Part shown: piece by piece, positions 6,510 to 12,675 of the stretch
How positions within the stretch are numbered: position 1 is the first letter of the stretch
Layout: each line of letters begins with the position of its first letter
Assembly: GCA_964653655.1 (NCBI GenBank)
Contig: CAZZHG010000116.1
Span: forward strand, 1 to 13,462
Source: CAZZHG01 sp964653655
GTDB lineage: Bacteria; Bdellovibrionota; FAC87; UBA2466
DNA: 13,462 nt
Direction of reading: 5' to 3'
The notes under the pieces: generated by a model
What the model saw: only the letters and a program-made list of their open reading frames with translations
Told to the model about the DNA's origin: nothing
Databases searched by the model: none
Position numbers and translations under genes: made by a program

Positions 6510-8003
6510 ATGGCTCAGAAACGAATTCTGGTGGCGAACCGCGGCGAGATCGCTCTCCGCGTGATCCGGGCGGTGCGGGAGATGGGCGACATTCCTCTCG
6601 CCATCTACTCGAAGGCCGATCGCATGTCCCGGCACGTTTCCATGGCGGACCACGCCGTCTGTGTCGGCGAAGGCCCCTCCACCCAGAGCTATCTGAACAT
6701 CGACCACGTCATCGGCGCCGCGAAAAAGATGAAGGCGGATGCCATTCATCCCGGTTACGGCTTTCTCTCCGAGAAGGCGGACTTCGCGAAGGCGGTCGCC
6801 GACAACAAGATGGTTTTCGTCGGACCCTCCGCCGAAATCATCAGCAAGATGGGCGACAAAGTGGAGGCCCGCCGGACCATGGGGCAGGTGGGGGGACTAC
6901 CTCTCGTTCCCGGCTCCAAGGACGGTCATACCGACGAGAACAAGGCTTTCGAGATCGCCAAGGAAATCGGTTACCCGATCATGATCAAGGCGCTCGCCGG
7001 CGGCGGCGGCCGCGGCATGCGCGTGGTGGAGAAGGAGAGCGAATTTCTCAATCTCTTCCGCCGCGCCTATTCGGAAGCCGCGAAAGCCTTCGGGGACGGC
7101 CGGCTTTATCTCGAGCGCTACATCGGTTCGCCCCATCACATCGAAGTTCAGGTCATCGGCGACTCCCACGGCAACGTCTGCCATCTTTTCGAGCGCGAGT
7201 GCTCGGTTCAGCGGCGCCACCAGAAGGTCATCGAAGAGACCCCAAGTCCTTTCGTCAATGAGGCGACCCGGCAGAAACTTCTCGAAGCGGCCGTGAAAGC
7301 CTGCAAGGAAATCGGTTACGTCAACGCGGGCACCATCGAGTTCCTCATGGACGAGAACCAGAAGTTCTACTTCATGGAGATGAATACCCGCCTTCAGGTC
7401 GAGCATCCGGTTACCGAGTGGGTGACCGGCCGGGATCTCGTGAAGGAGCAGCTGAAAGTCGCTTTCGGCGCGAAGCTCAGCTTCACGCAGGAGCAGGTCG
7501 AAAAGCGCGGCCACTCCATCGAGTTCCGCATCAACGCGGAAGATCCGGAAAAGTTTTTGCCCCAGTCGGGCCGCGTGACTCAGGTCACTTTTCCCAAGGG
7601 AATCGGCGTGCGGGTCGACTCGCACGTTTACCGCGGCTACGACATCCCCGTGTTTTACGACTCGATGATCGCCAAGATTTCCGTTTGGGCGGGAACCCGT
7701 CAGGAAGCTATCGCGCGCGGCAAGGCCGCCCTGAAAGACACGACGATAAACGGCATCAAGACGAACATTCCGCTGCACATTCAGCTTCTCGAAAACCCAA
7801 AGTTTGTCGCCGGCGATTACACGACGAAGCTCATCGGTACCGATTTCAACTACAAGGAACCCGAGGTCCCCGAAAGTGAAGTCCGCATGGCGATGATTGC
7901 CACGGCTGTCTCCGCTTACACGAAAGAGTACAAGGACGGCCGCCTGCACGAGGACGAGCGCTCCCGCTGGAAGACTCTCGGCCGAGGGGAGGCGCTCCGC
8001 TAA
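6510..8003 (+). CDS. Acyl-CoA carboxylase, biotin carboxylase subunit
   Basis: This ATP-grasp enzyme carboxylates biotin on the carrier protein using ATP and bicarbonate. The 497-residue chain has the whole biotin carboxylase fold: the N-terminal domain opening RILVANRGEIALRVIRA (5-21), HPGYGFLSEKADFA (80-93), K117 and K160 as ATP-contacting lysines, the Gly-rich lid GGGGRGMR (164-171), HHIEVQVIGD (209-218), EMNTRLQVEHPVTE (290-303), and R340 in FRINAEDP, which matches the catalytic Arg338 of E. coli AccC. The chain stops after the carboxylase domain and has no BT or biotinyl domain, so it is AccC-length, not a full PccA. The start has AGAGGA 8 nt upstream. Its TAA overlaps the ATG of the biotin carrier gene (TAATG), which ties the stoichiometry of the two proteins. 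Confidence 0.94.
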   Translation: MAQKRILVANRGEIALRVIRAVREMGDIPLAIYSKADRMSRHVSMADHAVCVGEGPSTQSYLNIDHVIGAAKKMKADAIHPGYGFLSEKADFAKAVADNKMVFVGPSAEIISKMGDKVEARRTMGQVGGLPLVPGSKDGHTDENKAFEIAKEIGYPIMIKALAGGGGRGMRVVEKESEFLNLFRRAYSEAAKAFGDGRLYLERYIGSPHHIEVQVIGDSHGNVCHLFERECSVQRRHQKVIEETPSPFVNEATRQKLLEAAVKACKEIGYVNAGTIEFLMDENQKFYFMEMNTRLQVEHPVTEWVTGRDLVKEQLKVAFGAKLSFTQEQVEKRGHSIEFRINAEDPEKFLPQSGRVTQVTFPKGIGVRVDSHVYRGYDIPVFYDSMIAKISVWAGTRQEAIARGKAALKDTTINGIKTNIPLHIQLLENPKFVAGDYTTKLIGTDFNYKEPEVPESEVRMAMIATAVSAYTKEYKDGRLHEDERSRWKTLGRGEALR

Positions 8004-8518
8004 TGCTTTTCTTCATCCGCTATAAAGACAAAGAGAACCGGGTCCGCGTCGAGTCCCGCAACCACCAGATTTTCGTGAAGTTCAACGAGGAGCCGGAAGA
8101 GGCGGTGGATCTTGCGTACTACGGCCACGATTGCTCGTTTCTCGACAAGGACATCAGCTTCTCCGCCAACATCGTGGGCAACAAAGAGGATTACACCGTT
8201 TGGCGTCCGGCCGGAAATCTCAGCTTCGAAGTGGAGAGCGAGTACCGCCGCATCGTTTCGCTGCTCCGCGGCCAGGAGTTCGAAAACGAGAACAACGTTT
8301 ACGCCAAAATGCCCGGCAAGATCGTGAAAGTCCTCGCCGCAGAGGGCCAAGCCGTCGAAAAGGGCCAGTCCGTCATCGTCATGGAAGCCATGAAGATGGA
8401 AAACGAAGTGCGCACCGCGCGTGCCGCCAAGGTTACGAAGGTCTGCGTCAAGGAAGGCCAGGCTGTGGAAACGGGCGAGCTTCTCATGGAACTTTCCCTC
8501 GAAGGCTCCGACGCCTAA
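8003..8518 (+). CDS. Biotin carboxyl carrier protein of the acyl-CoA carboxylase
   Basis: The C-terminal 75 residues of this 171-residue protein are a biotinyl domain: MPGKIVKVLAAEGQAVEKGQ (103-122) followed by EAMKMEN (128-134), where K131 is the biotinylated lysine, and a hammerhead repeat with VCVKEGQAVETGELLMEL (147-164). It carries carboxybiotin between the carboxylase and the carboxyltransferase encoded just upstream. The N-terminal ~95 residues look beta-rich and are not the Ala/Pro-rich linker of E. coli AccB. Their place between carboxylase and biotinyl domains matches the BT domain of PccA, so this gene may be the split-off C-terminal part of a PccA-like alpha subunit; that is inference. 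Start is fixed by the TAATG overlap with the preceding gene. Cytoplasmic. Confidence 0.9.
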   Translation: MLFFIRYKDKENRVRVESRNHQIFVKFNEEPEEAVDLAYYGHDCSFLDKDISFSANIVGNKEDYTVWRPAGNLSFEVESEYRRIVSLLRGQEFENENNVYAKMPGKIVKVLAAEGQAVEKGQSVIVMEAMKMENEVRTARAAKVTKVCVKEGQAVETGELLMELSLEGSDA

Positions 8519-8568
8519 AACATTCGGATTCCCTAAATCCTTCGCTCTTTTACGCCGAAAAGTAGTCG

Positions 8569-8574
8569 AAGGAG
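8569..8574 (+). promoter_or_regulatory. Strong ribosome binding site that decides a TTG start
   Basis: AAGGAG sits 9 nt before TTG 8584, while the nearest in-frame ATG (8602) is 27 nt away. This supports TTG as the start of the polymerase-like gene. The site lies inside a small palindrome, AGGAGTCTCCT at 8570-8580, that could partly mask it in the mRNA. Confidence 0.6.
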
Positions 8575-8583
8575 TCTCCTCAA

Positions 8584-9990
8584 TTGTACGCCCAGCAGAC
8601 CATGCAAAATGGCGGCAGTCTCCGCCTGACCAACCTACTCTTCGCCCTCGGCATGCCGGTGGCGCTGGGATGCCTGGCCGCGAACGCGCAGCTCGAGCTG
8701 CCGGGGGTGGTTTCACTTTTTGTCCTGGGCCTAATCCAGATCACGCCCATGGCGATCGCCTTCATCCGCGGCCGATTCACCTTTCTCGAGTTCGTGCTGA
8801 TCAGCCATTTCGTCACATTCACCGTTGCGCGGTTGAATGTGTTGCTGAACCTGGAAAAGGGATCTCTCATGACCGGCGAAGTGATCCTCGCCGTTGAGGT
8901 ATTGACTCGATGTACGTTACTTATCATTTTCTGCCACTCCGTCTTCCGGTTTCTCGTGTTCCGCCGTTTCTTTCAGGAAGTCCGGTACGAGCCGCTGACG
9001 ATTAGTCCGATGCGGTACGTCGCCATGCTCGGCGGACTTTTGGTACTTCCCTTCGTCGCCCCATTCTTACCCGGGTCGATCATCGTTCCGATTTTCTCCT
9101 CGTCGGCGGTAATTTTCATAATCCTGTTCACGTCGAAGGTTCCCGGGCGCGAAAAGTTGCTTGCGTGGGGGCAGGCTCTGCTACTCATCTCCGCCGTGAA
9201 TTTTTTCCTTCAGACGGGATTCATGACTTTGCTGGTCCAGTACGCCGGCGTCATGTTCATCTACACTTGTTTGCAGCGGAAAGTGATTCAGCTTGTCGCT
9301 CTACTCCTGTTCGCGGTCCTTCTTTCGGCGGTTCAGTCGGTCAAAGCCGACTTCCGCACGTTTCTCCTCTGGAACGGCGGAGCGACCTCTGCCGAGCGCG
9401 CGAACACCATGAGTCAACTGCTGCTGGCCCGTTACGGAGGCGAATCCAATCTCGAAGGAAGCGAGCGGGATCGAGAGCTGTCACGGGGATTCTCACGCTT
9501 GGGAGATACCTCGCTTGAGACCGTGCTTTCCCAGACTCCGTCAATAGTCCCCTACTGGAACGGGGAGACCTACGAGTCGATTCCCTTCATGTTCATTCCG
9601 CGCTTCCTTTGGCCGGACAAGCCGTCGCGCGCGTTCTGGAACAAGTATGGGCATCTTTACGGAATTCTCAGTGAAGAGGACATGGAGACGTCGGTGGGCG
9701 TAGGCATTCTGGCCGAGGCCTACATGAATTACGGTTACGTTGGACTCTATGCCTTCTGTCTTTTCTTCGGAGCCTTCGTAGTGTTCGTGGAGCGAGTCTC
9801 GGTTTTCTTCATGCGAGGCCCGACGCTCGTTGCCTACATGGTGTTTTTGATTCCGATCATGCCTTACTCGACCGACTTCGGAGGCATGGTGAATAGCGTG
9901 TTTCTCGCGTGTTTCGCGCTGTTCGGAGTGCGTACGGTATTCATCTCGAACAGCATGAAACGGGACGCGTACGGCGGCGCGGTGGACTAA
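8584..9990 (+). CDS. O-antigen / exopolysaccharide polymerase-like (Wzy-type) membrane protein
   Basis: A 468-residue multi-pass inner-membrane protein with about ten to eleven hydrophobic segments: roughly 16-34, 41-60, 66-88, 98-126 and 143-182 (two passes), 193-216 and 219-252 (together three to four), then two to three after 383. One large loop at about 253-380 is predicted to be periplasmic. In and near that loop are features seen in polysaccharide-repeat polymerases: VQSVKADFR (250-258), IPRFLWPDKPSRAFWNKYG (338-356) and TSVGVGILAEAYMNYGYVGLY (369-389). Such proteins join lipid-linked repeat units into O-antigen or capsule chains. No glycosyltransferase, Wzx or Wzz gene is in the window, so assignment to a specific polymer is not possible. 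Sequence conservation in this family is weak, which limits certainty. The preceding gap of 65 bp shows no clear promoter, so read-through from the carboxylase operon is possible. pilT follows after 14 bp. Confidence 0.7.
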   Translation: MYAQQTMQNGGSLRLTNLLFALGMPVALGCLAANAQLELPGVVSLFVLGLIQITPMAIAFIRGRFTFLEFVLISHFVTFTVARLNVLLNLEKGSLMTGEVILAVEVLTRCTLLIIFCHSVFRFLVFRRFFQEVRYEPLTISPMRYVAMLGGLLVLPFVAPFLPGSIIVPIFSSSAVIFIILFTSKVPGREKLLAWGQALLLISAVNFFLQTGFMTLLVQYAGVMFIYTCLQRKVIQLVALLLFAVLLSAVQSVKADFRTFLLWNGGATSAERANTMSQLLLARYGGESNLEGSERDRELSRGFSRLGDTSLETVLSQTPSIVPYWNGETYESIPFMFIPRFLWPDKPSRAFWNKYGHLYGILSEEDMETSVGVGILAEAYMNYGYVGLYAFCLFFGAFVVFVERVSVFFMRGPTLVAYMVFLIPIMPYSTDFGGMVNSVFLACFALFGVRTVFISNSMKRDAYGGAVD

Positions 9991-10004
9991 GAAAGCGGGA
10001 GCAT

Positions 10005-11576
10005 ATGGCTCATATCGACGGCTATTTGAATTTGGCGGTTTCCCAGGGAGCAAGCGATCTGCATTTTTCGTCCGGGCAACCGGTCAGGATGCGGGTCGAC
10101 GGGGACCTGGTGACCGCCGATCCGACGGTGCTTTCGGCGGAACAGGTCGAAGTAATCTTTTTCGAGATTCTGACGGAAGAGGAGAAGGCCCGATTCCTGG
10201 AGAAACGAAATCTCGACCGCAGCTATCGGGTCGAGGGAATCGGAAACTTTCGTCTCAACGTGTTCATGACCCGTACGGGAATCGCCGCGGTTTTGCGCTC
10301 CATTCCATCCAAGATTCCGACCATCGAGGAGCTTGGGCTTCCGGATACTCTTAAAACGCTCGCGGGTTCCGCGCGCGGCCTGGTGCTCGTGACCGGGCCC
10401 ACCGGCTCGGGTAAGTCGACGACGCTCGCGGCGATGATCCACCACATCAACCGCAACTGTCCGTACCACATTTTGACGGCGGAGGATCCGGTCGAGTTCG
10501 TTCACCCGTGCCTGAAGAGTCTCGTCAACCAGCGCGAGATTGGAAATTCCTGCCCGTCCTTCGCCGATGCCCTCAAGTATGCCTTGCGCGAAGATCCCGA
10601 TGTGATTCTCGTCGGTGAAATGCGAGATCTTGAAACCATCGCGCTCGCGCTCACCGCCGCCGAGACGGGCCACTTGGTCTTCGGAACGCTCCATACCCGC
10701 GGCGCCGCGGCCTCCGTGGATCGCATCATCGACTCCTTCCCGGCCAATCAGCAGGGGATGGTGCGCGCGATGCTTGCCGAATCGTTGATCGCCGTCATAA
10801 GTCAGGTGCTTTTGAAAAAGGCCACGGGACGTGGGCGGGTCGCCGCTTACGAGATCATGGTCGTGAACCACGCCATCTCGAACCTCATCCGCGAAGGAAA
10901 GACGTTTCAGATCACCACCGCCCTTCAGACAGGAAAGAAGGAAGGCATGGTGATGATGGATCAGCACATCCGCGATCTCGTCGCCTCGGGCCAGGTCGCC
11001 TACGAGGAAGCCGAAGCTTATGTCGAGAACGCCTCCGTTCTCGCGGGACTGAATCGGGGAGCAGCCAAGCCGGCGGCCGCCGGCGGTTACCGGCCGGCGG
11101 GTCCTTCGAAGCCGCCGGGCGGTCTCAACATTCCGACTTCGACGGCGTTGCCCACGCCTCCCGCGATGGGTGGGATGCGCCCTCCTTCTCCGCCGGCGAT
11201 GGGCCGTCCGTCCGCTCCGCCGATGCCTTCTTCGGCTCCTCCGGGAGCTCCGCCGAGAGCGGCGGCACCGCCGCCACCGCCGCCGAAGCCGGGCACCCCC
11301 AAGAATTTCGCTCCCCAAGCTCTCACCATGGGTGAGAACACTTCCGCCGCGATCCGTATCAAACCGGTACCTCCCGCGCCCGGGCAGGCCACTCCCGCGG
11401 CTCCGCCTGCCGCCGAGGGGGAAGCCATCGTGCTGGAGGGAGCGGATCTCAACGTGGGAGATATCGAGATCGGCGTCACCCTCGACGATCTGGATCCTTC
11501 GGAGTCAGGCGTGTCCCATAACCCCGCGCCCCCTTCCGCGCCGCTGGCGCCTCCGCTCAAGAAAAAAGCCGGATAA
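10005..11576 (+). CDS. pilT: Type IV pilus retraction ATPase PilT with long Pro-rich C-terminal extension
   Basis: PilT is the hexameric cytoplasmic ATPase that drives pilus retraction and twitching. Residues 1-350 are a complete PilT: SQGASDLHFSSGQPVRMRVDG (13-33), Walker A GPTGSGKSTT (131-140), Asp box TAEDPVEFVH (158-167), Walker B DVILVGEMRDLETI (199-212), His box GHLVFGTLHTRGAAASVDRI (222-241), and the AISNLIREGKTFQI region (290-303), close to the family's AIRNLIREGK. Unlike usual PilTs (about 340-380 residues) it continues to 523: a Pro/Ala/Gly/Met-rich stretch (about 354-437, with PPAMG twice and a run of six Pro), a short spacer, an acidic segment EAIVLEGADLNVGDIEIGV (473-491) and a KKKAG end. 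ATG 10005 is chosen because GGGAG precedes it and PilT homology starts there; the frame is open to 9909 inside the upstream gene. No PilB or PilC is nearby. Confidence 0.92.
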   Translation: MAHIDGYLNLAVSQGASDLHFSSGQPVRMRVDGDLVTADPTVLSAEQVEVIFFEILTEEEKARFLEKRNLDRSYRVEGIGNFRLNVFMTRTGIAAVLRSIPSKIPTIEELGLPDTLKTLAGSARGLVLVTGPTGSGKSTTLAAMIHHINRNCPYHILTAEDPVEFVHPCLKSLVNQREIGNSCPSFADALKYALREDPDVILVGEMRDLETIALALTAAETGHLVFGTLHTRGAAASVDRIIDSFPANQQGMVRAMLAESLIAVISQVLLKKATGRGRVAAYEIMVVNHAISNLIREGKTFQITTALQTGKKEGMVMMDQHIRDLVASGQVAYEEAEAYVENASVLAGLNRGAAKPAAAGGYRPAGPSKPPGGLNIPTSTALPTPPAMGGMRPPSPPAMGRPSAPPMPSSAPPGAPPRAAAPPPPPPKPGTPKNFAPQALTMGENTSAAIRIKPVPPAPGQATPAAPPAAEGEAIVLEGADLNVGDIEIGVTLDDLDPSESGVSHNPAPPSAPLAPPLKKKAG

Positions 11577-11588
11577 GAAAAAGCTTCT

Positions 11589-11724
11589 GGCCCCAGCATT
11601 AGGGACTAGAGCAAGCGATACCTCTTCATCTTTTTTGGGTGATTGCGGGCTTGCGCGGTCGGCGAACGCTTTGCGGTGAGATCGGATCGAAAAGTACCCT
11701 GCTCCAGTCCCTAGTGCTCGGGCT
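11589..11724. ncRNA. Candidate structured small RNA with a 25-position closing stem (possibly 6S-like)
   Basis: Bases 11589-11613 can pair with 11700-11724: 23 of 25 positions pair, two of them G-U, with C-C (11594/11719) and A-C (11608/11705) mismatches. The conserved core is TTAGGGACT against AGTCCCTAG. The enclosed 86 nt contains smaller possible pairings, such as CTTTTT at 11630-11635 with GAAAAG at 11689-11694, leaving an asymmetric bubble next to the long stem. A long closing stem, an open bubble and an inner stem are the architecture of 6S RNA, which binds sigma-70 RNA polymerase. On the plus strand GAGC followed closely by CGATA, and GCGGTCGGCGAAC further on, resemble parts of E. coli 6S as I recall it; on the minus strand there is a plausible promoter and a T tract (GCTTTTTCTT, from about 11585). 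Strand and identity are therefore unresolved. It is not SRP RNA, tmRNA or RNase P by their known signatures. Confidence 0.4.
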
Positions 11725-11731
11725 CGTCGCT

Positions 11732-11759
11732 ATTTTGTAGGGAGCGCGGGGCCGGTCAA
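11732..11759 (-). promoter_or_regulatory. Possible promoter for a minus-strand transcript of the structured element
   Basis: Read on the minus strand, TTGACC (11759-11754) is followed after 16 bp by CAAAAT (11737-11732), matching the sigma-70 boxes at five and four of six positions. The expected start would be near 11725, exactly where the 25-position stem begins. The -35 box falls in the loop of the adjacent GC hairpin. This is a motif match only. Confidence 0.3.
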
Positions 11760-11772
11760 AGCCCCGCGCTCC
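11741..11772. terminator. Strong GC hairpin between convergent pilT and lipoprotein genes, no T tract
   Basis: GGAGCGCGGGGC (11741-11752) and GCCCCGCGCTCC (11761-11772) form a perfect 12-bp stem with an 8-nt loop. It lies 12 bp beyond the stop of the minus-strand lipoprotein gene and about 165 bp after pilT, a natural place for a bidirectional terminator. Neither strand has a T run directly after the stem, so it is not a textbook intrinsic terminator; it might instead stabilise 3' ends. Confidence 0.5.
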
Positions 11773-11784
11773 ATGGTGAGTGTT

Positions 11785-12183
11785 CTACTTCGCGAGGTAC
11801 ATGGTCATCCCGGCCTGTTTCAGGCAATTCGGAATGCTTCCCTCGTTGTAGAGCGTGGTGTAGTTCGTCTGAAAGTCGTCGAAAAATTCCTGGTAGCCCC
11901 AGTGTTTCGCCGCCGCCGTGTAGGTGCAGGTGCAGAACTTCAGCCACGCGGCTTTATCGTAGTAAGTCGTGTCTCCCGCCTCCGAGCAATAGTTGCTCTG
12001 GGAAGTCAGCTCGCTAGTCGTCCACTTTGAAGTTCCCTGATTGGTGGGAGTGTTGGTCGTTCCGCTGCCGCCTTGGGGAGTGTCGTTCGTCGTTCCCCCC
12101 GACTTGTCCTCCGCGCACGCGGCGACGAAGAAGGCCAGCGAGAGTGAGAGCGATAGTTGCATCAGCCGATTGAGGTGCCTCAT
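11785..12183 (-). CDS. Small secreted lipoprotein of unknown function with four mature-domain cysteines
   Basis: The 132-residue product starts with a basic N-terminus and a Leu/Ser-rich hydrophobic stretch, ending in the lipobox-like VAAC, so C23 would be lipidated after signal peptidase II cleavage. The following residues are Ala-Glu-Asp. A Thr/Gly/Asn/Pro-rich linker (about 28-52) leads to a compact domain (about 53-130) that holds C66, C84, C86 and C120 plus many aromatic residues (W54, Y65, Y74, Y75, W80, Y88, W95, Y97, F100, F101). Two disulfides in the periplasm or at the surface are plausible. I do not recognise the fold. AAGGA lies 9 nt before the ATG, supporting the start. The gene stands alone: convergent with pilT and 153 bp downstream of the acylphosphatase gene on the same strand, with no clear promoter in that gap. 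The GC hairpin at 11741-11772 follows its stop. Confidence 0.75.
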   Translation of the reverse strand: MRHLNRLMQLSLSLSLAFFVAACAEDKSGGTTNDTPQGGSGTTNTPTNQGTSKWTTSELTSQSNYCSEAGDTTYYDKAAWLKFCTCTYTAAAKHWGYQEFFDDFQTNYTTLYNEGSIPNCLKQAGMTMYLAK

Positions 12184-12336
12184 CGAGAAGTATCCTTGCT
12201 AGGCTCCACCGGACCGTGGGGCATTTCCCTCGCTTTCTAACCAATGCATCAGGTGTGCCGATTTTTTCGGGCTGGACGGCCGTGGCGGCGCAAAAGGTTC
12301 CCGATGCCGAATTCGGGCGTGGGCGCGCGAGTTTCG

Positions 12337-12624
12337 TCAGCGTCGGATTTCAAACTCGGGGAATGAGGCTTTGGCCTCGCCCCTGGAGAGGACCTGGACT
12401 TCGTCCACTCTGGCTCCGGGAGGTCCTTCGTGCAGCCACTGGAAAAGTGATTCGACCGCGGCCTCTTCTCCTTCCGCCACCAGCTCCACTTCGCCGCCGG
12501 GACGGTTTCGGACCCAGCCGGTCAATCCGAGGGAAAGAGCCTTGCCGCGGGTGGCAAAACGGAAGCCGACGCCCTGGACCCGTCCGCTAATAACTGCATG
12601 AAGTTGCTCGATTTTCAAACTCAT
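12337..12624 (-). CDS. acyP: Acylphosphatase
   Basis: Acylphosphatase hydrolyses carboxyl-phosphate bonds such as those in acetyl phosphate or 1,3-bisphosphoglycerate. The 95-residue length is typical, and both catalytic parts are visible: the phosphate loop SGRVQGVGFRFATR (13-26), with the catalytic R22, and GWVRNRPGGEVELVAEG (36-52), with catalytic N40. The usual Glu-rich second helix (EEAAVESLFQWL) and a C-terminal strand (FPEFEIRR) follow. The open frame runs far upstream through the divergent deoC region, but the protein family begins at MSLKIEQ (12624). The start is 51 bp from deoC and divergent from it. No clear Shine-Dalgarno is seen. Cytoplasmic, single-domain. Confidence 0.93.
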   Translation of the reverse strand: MSLKIEQLHAVISGRVQGVGFRFATRGKALSLGLTGWVRNRPGGEVELVAEGEEAAVESLFQWLHEGPPGARVDEVQVLSRGEAKASFPEFEIRR

Positions 12625-12651
12625 TGACTGGGGTGCCCCATGGGGTAGAAC
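12624..12651 (+). promoter_or_regulatory. Predicted promoter of deoC-deoB with GC palindromes in the spacer
   Basis: TTGACT at 12624-12629 (five of six -35 matches), a 16-bp spacer and TAGAAC at 12646-12651 (four of six -10 matches) lie just before deoC and predict a start near 12658, 18 nt before the ATG. The spacer is made of two overlapping palindromes, GGGGTGCCCC (12630-12639) and CCCCATGGGG (12636-12645), which could be an operator. The region also contains the first bases of the divergent acylphosphatase gene. Confidence 0.4.
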
Positions 12652-12675
12652 AGGTCTCAATATTTTGGGGGTAAC

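Noticed and set aside
6897..7949. 350-residue minus-strand open frame opposite biotin carboxylase
   Set aside because: Shadow of a strongly conserved plus-strand gene, with no recognisable domain.
8526..8540. GGATT...AATCC hairpin after the biotin carrier gene as a terminator
   Set aside because: Five-bp AT-containing stem with an interrupted T run; too weak to claim.
9909..10004. Upstream in-frame extension of pilT into the polymerase gene
   Set aside because: PilT homology begins at ATG 10005, which has GGGAG in front; the extra residues are Arg-rich shadow sequence.
9987..11318. 443-residue Arg-rich minus-strand open frame opposite pilT
   Set aside because: Its Arg runs mirror the Pro-rich coding of the PilT tail; no domain or start signal.
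11589..11724. Reading the 25-bp inverted repeat as a miniature transposon
   Set aside because: No target-site direct repeat flanks the arms, and the mismatches and wobble pairs fit an RNA stem as well; a genome-wide copy search would be needed to revive this.
12300..12317. CCCGA...TCGGG hairpin after acylphosphatase as a terminator (minus strand)
   Set aside because: Only 5 bp of stem and a weak TTTT a few bases away; the EcoRI-like palindrome inside is probably chance.
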